Part shown: positions 1 to 7,255 of the stretch, piece after piece | How the letters are laid out: every line of letters starts with the position of its first letter | Numbering within the stretch: the first letter of the stretch is position 1 | The notes under the pieces: model-generated | Databases searched by the model: none | The model's input: the letters and a program-made list of their open reading frames with translations, nothing else | What the model was told of the DNA's origin: nothing | Program-made: the position numbers and the translations under genes | NCBI GenBank assembly: GCA_945873015.1 | Contig: CAMCBY010000024.1 | Location: 1-18,508, forward strand | Origin: Klebsiella pneumoniae | GTDB taxonomy: Bacteria > Pseudomonadota > Gammaproteobacteria > Ga0077536 | DNA length: 18,508 nucleotides | Reading direction: 5' to 3'

Positions 1-273
1 ACGAGCGTCCATCGTCCGGCACGTCTAAGTAAAGCCGGCAACGCCTATCTGCGTGCGGCGATGTATATGCCGGCGATGTCAGCCGTTCGCCATGACGCTC
101 GAGCCAATGCTTTTTATGACGCGTTGGTTGGACGCGGCAAAAAGAAAATCCAGGCGTTGTGTGCCGTCATGCGTAAATACCTGACCGGGCTGTGGGCGTG
201 CCTTCAACTCGGCACGCCCTTCGACTCAACCAAGCTTTTTAGTGATTGCCATCAAGCCAACGCTTGCAACTGA
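1..273 (+). CDS. IS110-family transposase, C-terminal fragment (5' end outside window)
   Basis: The frame is open from base 1 to the TGA at 271-273, giving 90 visible residues. They begin TSVHRPARLSKAGNAYLRAA and include the SKAGN-YLR and later ALVGRGKKKIQAL and MRKYLTGLW segments typical of the C-terminal (Transposase_20/IS116-IS110-IS902) domain of IS110-family recombinases. That domain carries the conserved serine region and works with the N-terminal RuvC-like DEDD domain, which lies outside the window. The stop falls only 9 bases before the stop codon of the convergent DUF364-type gene, so little room remains for an IS right end. Either the element ends almost at its stop codon or it is a decayed remnant. 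No terminal inverted repeat was visible; IS110 members often lack one. Whether the whole copy is intact cannot be judged here. Confidence 0.85.
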   Translation, partial: TSVHRPARLSKAGNAYLRAAMYMPAMSAVRHDARANAFYDALVGRGKKKIQALCAVMRKYLTGLWACLQLGTPFDSTKLFSDCHQANACN

Positions 274-282
274 ACAGAGTAT

Positions 283-1140
283 CTACAGAGGGGCGGTGCC
301 TTGCGCCACGGCGCGCGCCAGCAATTTGTCGAAACCTGGATATTCAGTGCGGCGCAACACGGTGCGCACGGCGCACTCGGTGAGCTTCTGATTGTTTGTC
401 AGGCACCGCTGTGCCTGCGCGCTGTCCAGCACCCGCGTGCCGGCTACGATATCGATGCCGCGCGCGAACACAGCATCGGGGAAAAACCCCACAGTCGGCC
501 CGACCAACGCTATCTGTTCAGCGTGCGCGCAGTATTCGAGCATCGCATCGAAGCTGTCGTTCAGCAGCGTCGCGCCGGTGCAGATGATTTTATTGCAATC
601 GCGCAGCACGCCAGGGTCGAGCGAGATCTCGAAGTTTGGCGCAACGGTCACCATGTGTGCCTTGCGTTCAACGATACGGGTGGTGATGCCGAGTTCCCGC
701 GCGCGCCGCGCGAGCGGTGGAAAATGGCCAATCATGCCGAGCCGATCGCCGGCTTCGAGCACCACACCGCCAAACGAGTCAGTGGCCGCGGCGGGAGCGA
801 ACGTCGCTTTGCGATAGACATGTTCAGTGATGGCATTGATGGCAGCGATGCCGAGTGAGCGTGTGCCGTCATCGTCACCGAGCACGTAGTGCGCGAGCTC
901 CAGTGCGGGGCGGCCGAGTAACTCATCGAGCTTAAAACGCGCAGGCATGTCGGCCTGACTGTCGCCGAGCCATGCGTAATACAAACCGGCGCAGCCATCG
1001 GCCAAGGCCAACAGGCCGAACTCGGTATTCCTGTCGGGCGCGGGTTGCGGGTCGGTGATGAGCGCGCTGGCGAGCGCTGGCAAGGGCAGCGCCTCGGCCG
1101 CGCGCTGCGCGAGTTCATACAGTTCCGTGCGGATGTTCAT
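283..1140 (-). CDS. DUF4213/DUF364 domain protein (putative heavy-metal chelation family)
   Basis: This 285-residue soluble protein has a predicted N-terminal DUF4213-like part (about 1-110) followed by a Rossmann-like DUF364 part. Supporting segments are LGMIGHFPPLARRAR, the ICTGATLLNDSFDAMLE stretch, and LVGPTVGFFPDAVFARGID followed by GTRVLD. That last pattern (VGP-T, P-D-A/V-F, G-D, GTRV) is the hallmark of the family, whose members are thought to bind metals or metal cofactors; the biochemical role is not established. No signal peptide or membrane segment is seen. The ATG at 1140 was chosen because GGAG lies 7-10 bases upstream. The frame stays open to 1233, but that extension is Arg/His-rich and unlike the family. 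The gene is divergent from the PQQ dehydrogenase gene and convergent with the IS110 fragment. Confidence 0.8.
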   Translation of the reverse strand: MNIRTELYELAQRAAEALPLPALASALITDPQPAPDRNTEFGLLALADGCAGLYYAWLGDSQADMPARFKLDELLGRPALELAHYVLGDDDGTRSLGIAAINAITEHVYRKATFAPAAATDSFGGVVLEAGDRLGMIGHFPPLARRARELGITTRIVERKAHMVTVAPNFEISLDPGVLRDCNKIICTGATLLNDSFDAMLEYCAHAEQIALVGPTVGFFPDAVFARGIDIVAGTRVLDSAQAQRCLTNNQKLTECAVRTVLRRTEYPGFDKLLARAVAQGTAPL

Positions 1141-1332
1141 GGCGATGCTCCGACCTGTGGCGCTATCGATAGTGTGATGGCCCGTCGCACCGGGCTGGGT
1201 AGCATGTCGAGGGCGCTGGTTGTGGCTCGACACAGCGCCTTATATTAGGTTCGCGGCGCGCTGCTGCAATCCTTGCAGCGCCTGCGTTCGCAGATAAAAA
1301 AGACATCAAGACAGCTTAAGGGGAGATACGCA

Positions 1333-3420
1333 ATGGCCTGGACTCACAAGGCATGGGGGGCGATCTTGCTGGCCGCCACGCTCAGCGCGCACGCTGACAC
1401 TACAGTGGTCGATGACAAACTGCTCGCGGTCGACGGCGACGGTGCCAACTGGCCGGCCTATGGCCGCAATTTTTCCGAACAACGCTACAGTCCTCTCGAC
1501 CAGGTCAATACCGAGACGGTCAAACGTCTCGGCCTCGAATGGTCGTTGGAACTGCCCAATGATCGGTCATTGATCGCCACGCCGCTGGTGGTCGACGGGG
1601 TGCTGTATTTCACTGGCTCCTTCAGCGTCGCGCGTGCGGTTGATGCAAAGACCGGCAAACTCTTGTGGGAGTACGACCCGAAGTCCATTGAACACGCCGG
1701 CGACCGGCTGCGCATCATGTGGGATTCGAATCGCGGCCCGGCCTATTACAAGGGCAAACTCATCATCTCGACCATTGACGGCCGCCTGGTGGCGCTCGAC
1801 GCCAAGAGCGGCAAGATGCTGTGGGAGACCATGACCATCGACCCGCGCCGTGCCTATTACATCACCGGTGCGCCCAAAGTTTTCAAAGATAAAGTCCTCA
1901 TTGGCAACGGCGGCACCGAACACGGTTCGGCGCGCGGTTACGTCACCGCCTATGACGTTGAGACCGGCAAACAGGCATGGCGCTTCTGGATAGTGCCCGG
2001 CAATCCGGCCGACGGGTTCGAGAACAAGGCGATGGAAATGGCGGCCAAGACCTGGACCGGCGAATGGTGGAAATTCGGCGGCGGCGGCAACACCTGGAAC
2101 GGCATCACCTACGACCCGGACTTCAACACCATTTATCTCGGCACCGGTAACGGTTCGCCGTGGAATCAGAAGATCCGCAGCCCCGGCGGCGGCGACAATC
2201 TGTTCCTGTGCTCTATCGTTGCGCTCGATGCCGATACCGGCGAATACAAATGGCACTACCAGACCAATCCTGGCGAGACCTGGGATTACAACTCCAACAT
2301 GGACATCACGCTGGCCGATCTGAAATACGGTGGGCAGACCGTCAAGGCGCTGATGCATGCGCCCAAGAATGGTTTTTTCTATGTCATCAATCGCGCCAAT
2401 GGCGAACTGTTGTCGGCGGAAAAAATCGCCAAAGTGACGTGGGCCGAGCGCATTGACCTTAAGACCGGCAGGCCGGTGGAAGTGCAGGGCGCGCGTTACG
2501 AGGACGGCGAGGAAACCGTGTGGCCGAGTCCTTTCGGCGCGCATAGTTGGCACGCGATGTCCTATAACCCGGGCACCGGCCTGGTCTACATCCCGACCAT
2601 CGAAACACCCGGCACTTTCAAGGACACCGGCATCGACCTGCCGAAATGGGAATCGCCGAGTTTCTACGTCAAGACCGGTGTGGTGTTTGGCGATGAGGAT
2701 GCGCCGGCCGATGCAGGTACCGCCTATCTGCAGGCCTGGAACCCGATCACCCAGAAACAGGTGTGGAAGGCGCCGGCACCGCCGCAGTGGAACGCCGGCA
2801 CCATGACCACCAAGGGCAATCTGGTGTTTGAAGGGTTTGCCGACGGCACTTTTAATGCGTTCAACGCCACCACCGGCGACAAACTGTGGTCGGTGCCGCT
2901 CGGCCTCGGCATCTCCGCGCCGCCGGTCACCTACAGCATCGACGGCAAACAATATGTATCGCTGCTGGTGGGCTGGGGCGGCGCGGGCCTGATCTCCGGT
3001 TCGCTCGCCGCCCAGCACGGCTGGAAGTACAAAGTTCATCCGCGCCGTCTGGTGACGTTTGCGCTGGATGGCAAGATGCCGATACCGGCTTCACCGCCGC
3101 CGACCCACGCGCAGCCGGTCGACCTGCCGGACTTCAAGATTGATGCGCAGACGGCGGACTATGGCAAACAGGTCTACTCACAATCCTGTTTCCTGTGTCA
3201 TGGCGGTGGCGCGGTGTCGGGCGGTTATGCGCCGGATCTGCGTGAATCGCCGATTGCGCAGTCGCGGGACGCCTTCAAGCAGGTGGTGGTGGCAGGCGCC
3301 AAGATGAGCACCGGCATGCCGCGTTTCACCGATTTCACCGACAAGGAAATCGATGGCCTCATGCACTATGTCCGCGCCATGGCGCGCAAGGGTGCGGCCG
3401 CCCGGACCGCCAAGAAATAA
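1333..3420 (+). CDS. PQQ-dependent quinohemoprotein alcohol dehydrogenase with C-terminal cytochrome c
   Basis: This 695-residue periplasmic enzyme should oxidise an alcohol or aldehyde using PQQ and Ca2+ (or a lanthanide) and pass electrons to its own heme c. The ATG at 1333 follows GGGGAGATAC and gives a signal peptide with likely cleavage after AHA (residue 21). Eight-bladed propeller repeats (VVDGVLYF, LVALDAKSGKMLWE, GTFNAFNATTGDKLW) fill residues 30-590. Metal and catalytic residues align with methanol dehydrogenase: E196 in GGTEHGSARGY, N273 in GTGNGSPWN, and D318 in ETWDYN. The heme motif CFLCH is at 619-623, with a likely Met ligand in TGMPRF. The vicinal Cys-Cys usually stacked on PQQ is replaced (residues 127-131 read RIMWD). 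The substrate cannot be assigned. No pqq biosynthesis genes lie nearby. Confidence 0.93.
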   Translation: MAWTHKAWGAILLAATLSAHADTTVVDDKLLAVDGDGANWPAYGRNFSEQRYSPLDQVNTETVKRLGLEWSLELPNDRSLIATPLVVDGVLYFTGSFSVARAVDAKTGKLLWEYDPKSIEHAGDRLRIMWDSNRGPAYYKGKLIISTIDGRLVALDAKSGKMLWETMTIDPRRAYYITGAPKVFKDKVLIGNGGTEHGSARGYVTAYDVETGKQAWRFWIVPGNPADGFENKAMEMAAKTWTGEWWKFGGGGNTWNGITYDPDFNTIYLGTGNGSPWNQKIRSPGGGDNLFLCSIVALDADTGEYKWHYQTNPGETWDYNSNMDITLADLKYGGQTVKALMHAPKNGFFYVINRANGELLSAEKIAKVTWAERIDLKTGRPVEVQGARYEDGEETVWPSPFGAHSWHAMSYNPGTGLVYIPTIETPGTFKDTGIDLPKWESPSFYVKTGVVFGDEDAPADAGTAYLQAWNPITQKQVWKAPAPPQWNAGTMTTKGNLVFEGFADGTFNAFNATTGDKLWSVPLGLGISAPPVTYSIDGKQYVSLLVGWGGAGLISGSLAAQHGWKYKVHPRRLVTFALDGKMPIPASPPPTHAQPVDLPDFKIDAQTADYGKQVYSQSCFLCHGGGAVSGGYAPDLRESPIAQSRDAFKQVVVAGAKMSTGMPRFTDFTDKEIDGLMHYVRAMARKGAAARTAKK

Positions 3421-3430
3421 GTCCGACAGC

Positions 3431-3460
3431 GCGGCGGGCCGGTGCAGACCGGCCCGCCGC
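3431..3460 (+). terminator. Perfect 13-bp GC-rich hairpin after the PQQ dehydrogenase gene
   Basis: Arms GCGGCGGGCCGGT and ACCGGCCCGCCGC enclose the loop GCAG and begin 10 bases after the stop codon. The stem is perfect and extremely GC-rich. No T-run follows on the plus strand (CAGCAGGG), so it may work as a 3'-end stabiliser or a factor-assisted terminator rather than a textbook intrinsic one. Confidence 0.6.
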
Positions 3461-3536
3461 CAGCAGGGATGACAAGCGCGGGAAAGCCTTTATCATGGGC
3501 GCCGCGCGCGACTGCACCGCAGTGTGCGCTGATTAA

Positions 3537-3610
3537 TGTGCGAATGAATTCGCACCTACGGCAAAGCCCCCAGGGCGCTGATCTTATGTAGGTGCGAATT
3601 CATTCGCACA
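3537..3610. repeat. REP doublet (GTAG/TTCA-loop family), heads facing inward
   Basis: Two copies of a 23-base repeat lie in inverted orientation: 3537-3559 on the minus strand and 3588-3610 on the plus strand. Each copy is a GTAG head, a 7-bp stem GTGCGAA/TTCGCAC and a TTCA loop, followed by A. The copies are exact reverse complements, separated by 28 bases. The architecture matches bacterial REP sequences (GTAG tetranucleotide plus palindrome) mobilised by RAYT transposases. The doublet ends 41 bases before the ettA ATG, and the spacer resembles the 9143-9172 spacer in the later quartet (shared GCTGA-GATCT pattern). Confidence 0.85.
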
Positions 3611-3651
3611 CTCCGTTTCGTTTGCAATTCTCACAGGATAGTCCCCACGCC

Positions 3652-5325
3652 ATGGCACAGTACGTATTCCAGATGCATCGGGTCGGCAAGGTCGTGCCGC
3701 CCAAGCGCCACATCCTGCGCGACATCTCCTTAAGCTTTTTCCCCGGCGCGAAAATCGGTGTGCTCGGCCTGAACGGGTCCGGCAAGTCGACCCTGTTGCG
3801 CATCATGGCCGGCGTCGATAAGGAAATCGAAGGTGAGGCCACCCCGCTCAAGGGCCTGAAGATTGGTTATCTGCCGCAGGAGCCTAGTCTCGATCCGGCC
3901 AAGAACGTGCGTGGCAATGTCGAGGAAGGTCTCGGCGACACCATCAAACTGCTCGAGCGCTTCAACGAAGTGAGCATGAAATTCGCCGAGCCGATGAGCG
4001 ACGACGAAATGAATGCGTTGCTCGAAGAGCAGGGCGAGTTGCAGAACAAGATTGATGCCGCAGGGGGCTGGGAAGTCGAGCGCAAGCTCGAAATTGCCGG
4101 TGACGCGCTGCGTTTACCGCCGTGGGATGCCGACGTCACCAAACTCTCGGGCGGTGAGCGTCGCCGCGTCGCTTTGTGCCGCTTGTTGTTGTCCGAGCCT
4201 GAAATGCTGCTGCTCGACGAGCCCACCAACCATCTCGACGCCGAGTCGGTGGCGTGGCTCGAGCGTTATCTCGAAAGTTATGCCGGCACGGTGGTGGCGG
4301 TCACCCACGATCGTTATTTTCTCGACAACGTCGCTGGCTGGATTCTGGAACTTGACCGCGGCCACGGCATCCCGTGGGAAGGCAATTATTCTTCCTGGCT
4401 GGAACAGAAAGATGTGCGTCTCAAGCAGGAAGAACGCGAGCAGGCCGCGCACAAGAAGACCATCTCCGCCGAACTGGAATGGGTGCGCAGTAACGCCAAG
4501 GGTCGCCAGGCCAAGAGCCGCGCGCGTCTTGCGCGTTTCGAAGAATTGCAGTCCAAGGAATTCCAGTCCCGCAACGAAACCAACGAAATCTATATCCCGC
4601 CGGGCCCGCGCCTGGGCGATGTTGTGATTGAAGCGACGGAGCTCAAGAAGTCGTTTGGTGAGCGCATGCTGTTCGAGAACTTCAGCTTCAGCCTGCCGCC
4701 CGGCGGCATCGTCGGTATCATCGGCGCCAACGGTGCGGGTAAGTCGACGCTGTTCAAGATGATGACCGGCCAGGAACAACCCGATAGTGGCACGATACGG
4801 GTCGGCGAGACGGTCAAGTTTGCTTATGTCGATCAGAGTCGCGACACACTCAACGACAAAAACACCGTGTGGCAGGAGATCTCCGGTGGTCAGGACATTC
4901 TGCGCATCGAAGATTATGAAGTGCAGTCACGTTCCTACTGCGGGCGTTTCAACTTCAAGGGCGGCGATCAGCAGAAACACATCGGCCAGTTATCGGGCGG
5001 TGAGCGCAATCGTGTGCATCTGGCCAAGACCTTGCTGTCCGGCGGCAACGTGCTGCTGCTCGACGAACCAACCAACGATCTCGACATTGAAACCCTGCGT
5101 GCCCTCGAAGAAGCGCTGCTGAGTTTCCCCGGCTGCGCGGTGGTGATCTCCCACGATCGCTGGTTCCTCGATCGTATTGCGACCCACATCATGGCCTTCG
5201 AGGGTGATTCCCACGTTGAGTGGTTCCCGGGCAACTACGCCGACTACGAAGCCGATAGACGTCGCCGCTTTGGTGATGACGCCGACAAACCGCATCGCAT
5301 CAAATTTAAACCGGTGACACGCTGA
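3652..5325 (+). CDS. ettA: EttA, energy-dependent translational throttle (ABC-F ATPase)
   Basis: This 557-residue ABC-F protein binds the ribosomal E site and gates early elongation according to the ATP/ADP ratio. The N-terminus MAQYVFQMHRVGKVVPPKRH matches E. coli EttA (555 residues) nearly one to one. Domain 1 has Walker A GLNGSGKST (about 39-47), signature LSGGERRR (about 165) and Walker B MLLLDEPTNHLD (about 185). The ABC-F linker with the arm for P-site tRNA contact (EWVRSNAKGRQAKSRARLARFEEL) follows. Domain 2 has Walker A GANGAGKST (about 359), LSGGERNR (447) and VLLLDEPTNDLD (about 467). The frame opens upstream at 3592, but that extension would translate a REP repeat, so the ATG at 3652 is preferred. 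Its AGGA is weak and about 13 bases away. The gene stands alone and converges with the permease gene. Confidence 0.97.
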   Translation: MAQYVFQMHRVGKVVPPKRHILRDISLSFFPGAKIGVLGLNGSGKSTLLRIMAGVDKEIEGEATPLKGLKIGYLPQEPSLDPAKNVRGNVEEGLGDTIKLLERFNEVSMKFAEPMSDDEMNALLEEQGELQNKIDAAGGWEVERKLEIAGDALRLPPWDADVTKLSGGERRRVALCRLLLSEPEMLLLDEPTNHLDAESVAWLERYLESYAGTVVAVTHDRYFLDNVAGWILELDRGHGIPWEGNYSSWLEQKDVRLKQEEREQAAHKKTISAELEWVRSNAKGRQAKSRARLARFEELQSKEFQSRNETNEIYIPPGPRLGDVVIEATELKKSFGERMLFENFSFSLPPGGIVGIIGANGAGKSTLFKMMTGQEQPDSGTIRVGETVKFAYVDQSRDTLNDKNTVWQEISGGQDILRIEDYEVQSRSYCGRFNFKGGDQQKHIGQLSGGERNRVHLAKTLLSGGNVLLLDEPTNDLDIETLRALEEALLSFPGCAVVISHDRWFLDRIATHIMAFEGDSHVEWFPGNYADYEADRRRRFGDDADKPHRIKFKPVTR

Positions 5326-5336
5326 TGAGATGCGCG

Positions 5337-5425
5337 CTTGTGGGTCAGACTTCAGTCTGACATTCACAGGCGCGCCACTGGGTAATGCCTTGCATTGAAT
5401 GTCAGACTGAAGTCTGACCCACAAG
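5337..5425. repeat. 30-bp perfect inverted repeat (GTGG/TTCA-loop REP doublet) between convergent genes
   Basis: The arms 5337-5366 and 5396-5425 are exact reverse complements over 30 bases, with a 29-base spacer. Within each arm is a second palindrome: GTGG head, stem GTCAGAC/GTCTGAC and loop TTCA. The layout parallels the GTAG-headed repeats elsewhere in this window, but the heads point outward. It begins 12 bases after the ettA stop and ends 29 bases before the permease stop, so either strand could fold it as a bidirectional terminator or mRNA 3'-end stabiliser. The outer arm also carries CTT/AAG next to the head. Confidence 0.85.
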
Positions 5426-5454
5426 GAAGAGTGTGGGGCCGAAAGAATTCTTTA

Positions 5455-7008
5455 CTACGCGTCCTTGCCGCCCGGCGTATGCGCGCCCGGCATGGGCGGC
5501 ACCGGTTGCGGTGGGGCATCGGCGTCGTCTTCATGCACATCGATGATGCCGCGGCCAGCAAAGCTGTGTGAGCGGCTGTAGAAAAAATACACGAACAGAC
5601 CGACCACGCCCCACACCACAAACATCATCTGGGTGTCGTAGCCCAAGGAGAAAAACAGGTACACGCAGCCGATGATGGCGAGCGGGGCGGTGATCTTGAT
5701 GGCGGGTGTGCGGAACGGGCGATGACGGTCGGGGTCGGTGCGACGCAGCACCAGCACTGCGATGGAGACCGCCGCGAACGCGAACAAAGTGCCGCTGTTG
5801 GACACATCTGCCAGTTTGCCGACCGGAAAGAAACCAGCGAACAGCGCGACGAAGATGCCGGTCAGGATGGTGATGACATGCGGCGTATGAAAGCGCGGAT
5901 GTATCTTTGAGAACATCTGCGGCAGCAGGCCGTCACGGCTCATGACGAAGAAGATGCGGGTCTGACCGAACATCATCATGAGAATCACCGACGGCAGGGC
6001 GAGACCGGCAGCGAGACCGATGAGATTGCCGACCTGCGGCCAGCCGATGGTGCGTAAGGTCCACGCCAGCGCTTCTTTGGAACATACCACTGCGTTATCG
6101 GCAAGCGCTGCGCACTGTTTGGCGAGCTCCATGCTGCCGGGCGATAAAATTTCGCCGCCGGCACCAGCGACCGGTTGCGCGCCCACACTGCCGATGACGC
6201 CAGCTGCGACCAGTAGATAGAACACCGTGCAGATGCCGAGCGACCCTATCAGTCCAATAGGCATGTTGCGTTGTGGATTCTCGGTTTCTTCAGCGGCGGT
6301 CGAGACCGCGTCAAAACCCACATAGGCAAAAAAGATCGACGCGGCTGCGGCCGAAATACCGCCGAAACCGAGTGGCGCGAACGGCGTGAAGTTCTCCATC
6401 TGGATGACCGGCACCGCAAGCGCGATGAACAGCGCCAGTGCCGTGACCTTGACGCCGACCAGCACCGCATTGACCGCCGCGCTCTCGCGCGTGCCTATCA
6501 CCAGCAGCCAGGTCACAAGTCCGGCCACTGCCATTGCCGGCAGATTGATCAGGCCACCGTCGTAGGGGCCGCGCACCAGCAGGTCGGGTATGTCGACACC
6601 GAATGCGTTTTCGACCAGACCGACCACATAACCCGACCAGCCCACCGACACCGCGCCGGCCGCCACCGCGTATTCAAGGATCAGCGCCCAGCCCACCATC
6701 CAGGCGATGAGTTCGCCCATCACCGCATAACTGTAGGTGTAGGCGGAGCCGGACACCGGCACCATCGCCGCCATCTCGGCATAACACAGCGCCGCCACCG
6801 CACACACCACACCGGCAATCACAAAACTCGCCATCATGCCGGGGCCGGCTTTCTGCGCGGCTTCAGCGGTCAGCACAAAGATGCCGGTGCCGATGACTGC
6901 GCCGATGCCGAGCATGGTCAACTGAAACGCCCCGAGTGAGCGATGCAGGGATTTTTTTTCTGCGGTGGCGAGGATGGCGTCGAGCGATTTCACACGGCCA
7001 AAGATCAT
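5455..7008 (-). CDS. APC-superfamily cationic amino acid permease (CAT/YfnA-like)
   Basis: This 517-residue inner-membrane protein has about 12 hydrophobic segments. Helix 1 carries the glycine-rich APC motif GIGAVIGTGIF (34-44), preceded by EKKSLHRSLGAFQLTM, a stretch typical of bacterial homologues of cationic amino acid transporters. SGSAYTYSYAVMGELIAWMVGW and FFAYVGFDAVSTAAEETENPQRNMP are further family signatures. It probably imports Arg, Lys or another amino acid in symport or exchange; the substrate is unproven. A loop around residues 285-315 has two Cys residues that could pair. The C-terminal tail is short, acidic and Pro-rich. The ATG at 7008 aligns with family N-termini and has AAGGCAG upstream; a GTG at 7029 is a less likely start. 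It is divergent from the SLC13 gene and convergent with ettA. Confidence 0.93.
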   Translation of the reverse strand: MIFGRVKSLDAILATAEKKSLHRSLGAFQLTMLGIGAVIGTGIFVLTAEAAQKAGPGMMASFVIAGVVCAVAALCYAEMAAMVPVSGSAYTYSYAVMGELIAWMVGWALILEYAVAAGAVSVGWSGYVVGLVENAFGVDIPDLLVRGPYDGGLINLPAMAVAGLVTWLLVIGTRESAAVNAVLVGVKVTALALFIALAVPVIQMENFTPFAPLGFGGISAAAASIFFAYVGFDAVSTAAEETENPQRNMPIGLIGSLGICTVFYLLVAAGVIGSVGAQPVAGAGGEILSPGSMELAKQCAALADNAVVCSKEALAWTLRTIGWPQVGNLIGLAAGLALPSVILMMMFGQTRIFFVMSRDGLLPQMFSKIHPRFHTPHVITILTGIFVALFAGFFPVGKLADVSNSGTLFAFAAVSIAVLVLRRTDPDRHRPFRTPAIKITAPLAIIGCVYLFFSLGYDTQMMFVVWGVVGLFVYFFYSRSHSFAGRGIIDVHEDDADAPPQPVPPMPGAHTPGGKDA

Positions 7009-7210
7009 CGAGGCTGCCTTTTTTTGCACGAGGGCGGCACTGCCGCAGGAAGTAGAGATTACCCGTCAGACTATCGGCTAATTCAAAAGGCGCAAGGGGG
7101 GCGGGCGGTTACGCTGGCTAACGGCGCGCGTTGCTGGCGGGTGTTTGCCGAGTCAGGGCCTAACGTGTAGGCTCCGCGCCTCGTCCAACCACCGCCCACC
7201 GCCATCATTC

Positions 7211-7215
7211 GGAGG
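7211..7215 (+). promoter_or_regulatory. Strong GGAGG ribosome binding site serving an upstream mini-ORF
   Basis: GGAGG lies 7 bases before an ATG at 7223, which is ideal spacing, but 33 bases before the SLC13 start at 7249. The SLC13 start has no Shine-Dalgarno sequence of its own, so ribosomes probably load here and reach the transporter by coupling. Confidence 0.5.
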
Positions 7216-7222
7216 CGTGCCC

Positions 7223-7255
7223 ATGCCCGCTCGCGCATCCTCGTTGCCATGTTGA
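7223..7255 (+). CDS. Possible 10-codon leader peptide overlapping the SLC13 transporter start
   Basis: The ATG at 7223 opens a 10-codon frame reading MPARASSLPC and ends at TGA 7253-7255. The start codon of the following transporter (7249-7251) lies inside its last codons, so the two genes overlap as in translational coupling. The frame has the only good ribosome binding site in the region. The peptide resembles nothing I know. An alternative is a sequencing frameshift that hides a slightly longer transporter N-terminus. Confidence 0.35.
   Translation: MPARASSLPC

Noticed and set aside
1220..1246. A sigma-70-like promoter (TTGTGG, 15-base gap, TATATT) before the PQQ dehydrogenase gene
   Set aside because: The spacing is short and the -35 is poor, so it is not listed as a feature, though the AT-rich TATATT is the best candidate in this gap.
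1263..1279. Small hairpin GCTGCAA/TTGCAGC before the PQQ dehydrogenase gene
   Set aside because: A 7-bp stem in a GC-rich leader is common by chance, and no regulator or riboswitch pattern supports it.
1567..3039. A 490-codon open frame on the minus strand inside the PQQ dehydrogenase gene
   Set aside because: It is a GC-rich antisense shadow of a well-conserved enzyme and shows no family motif.
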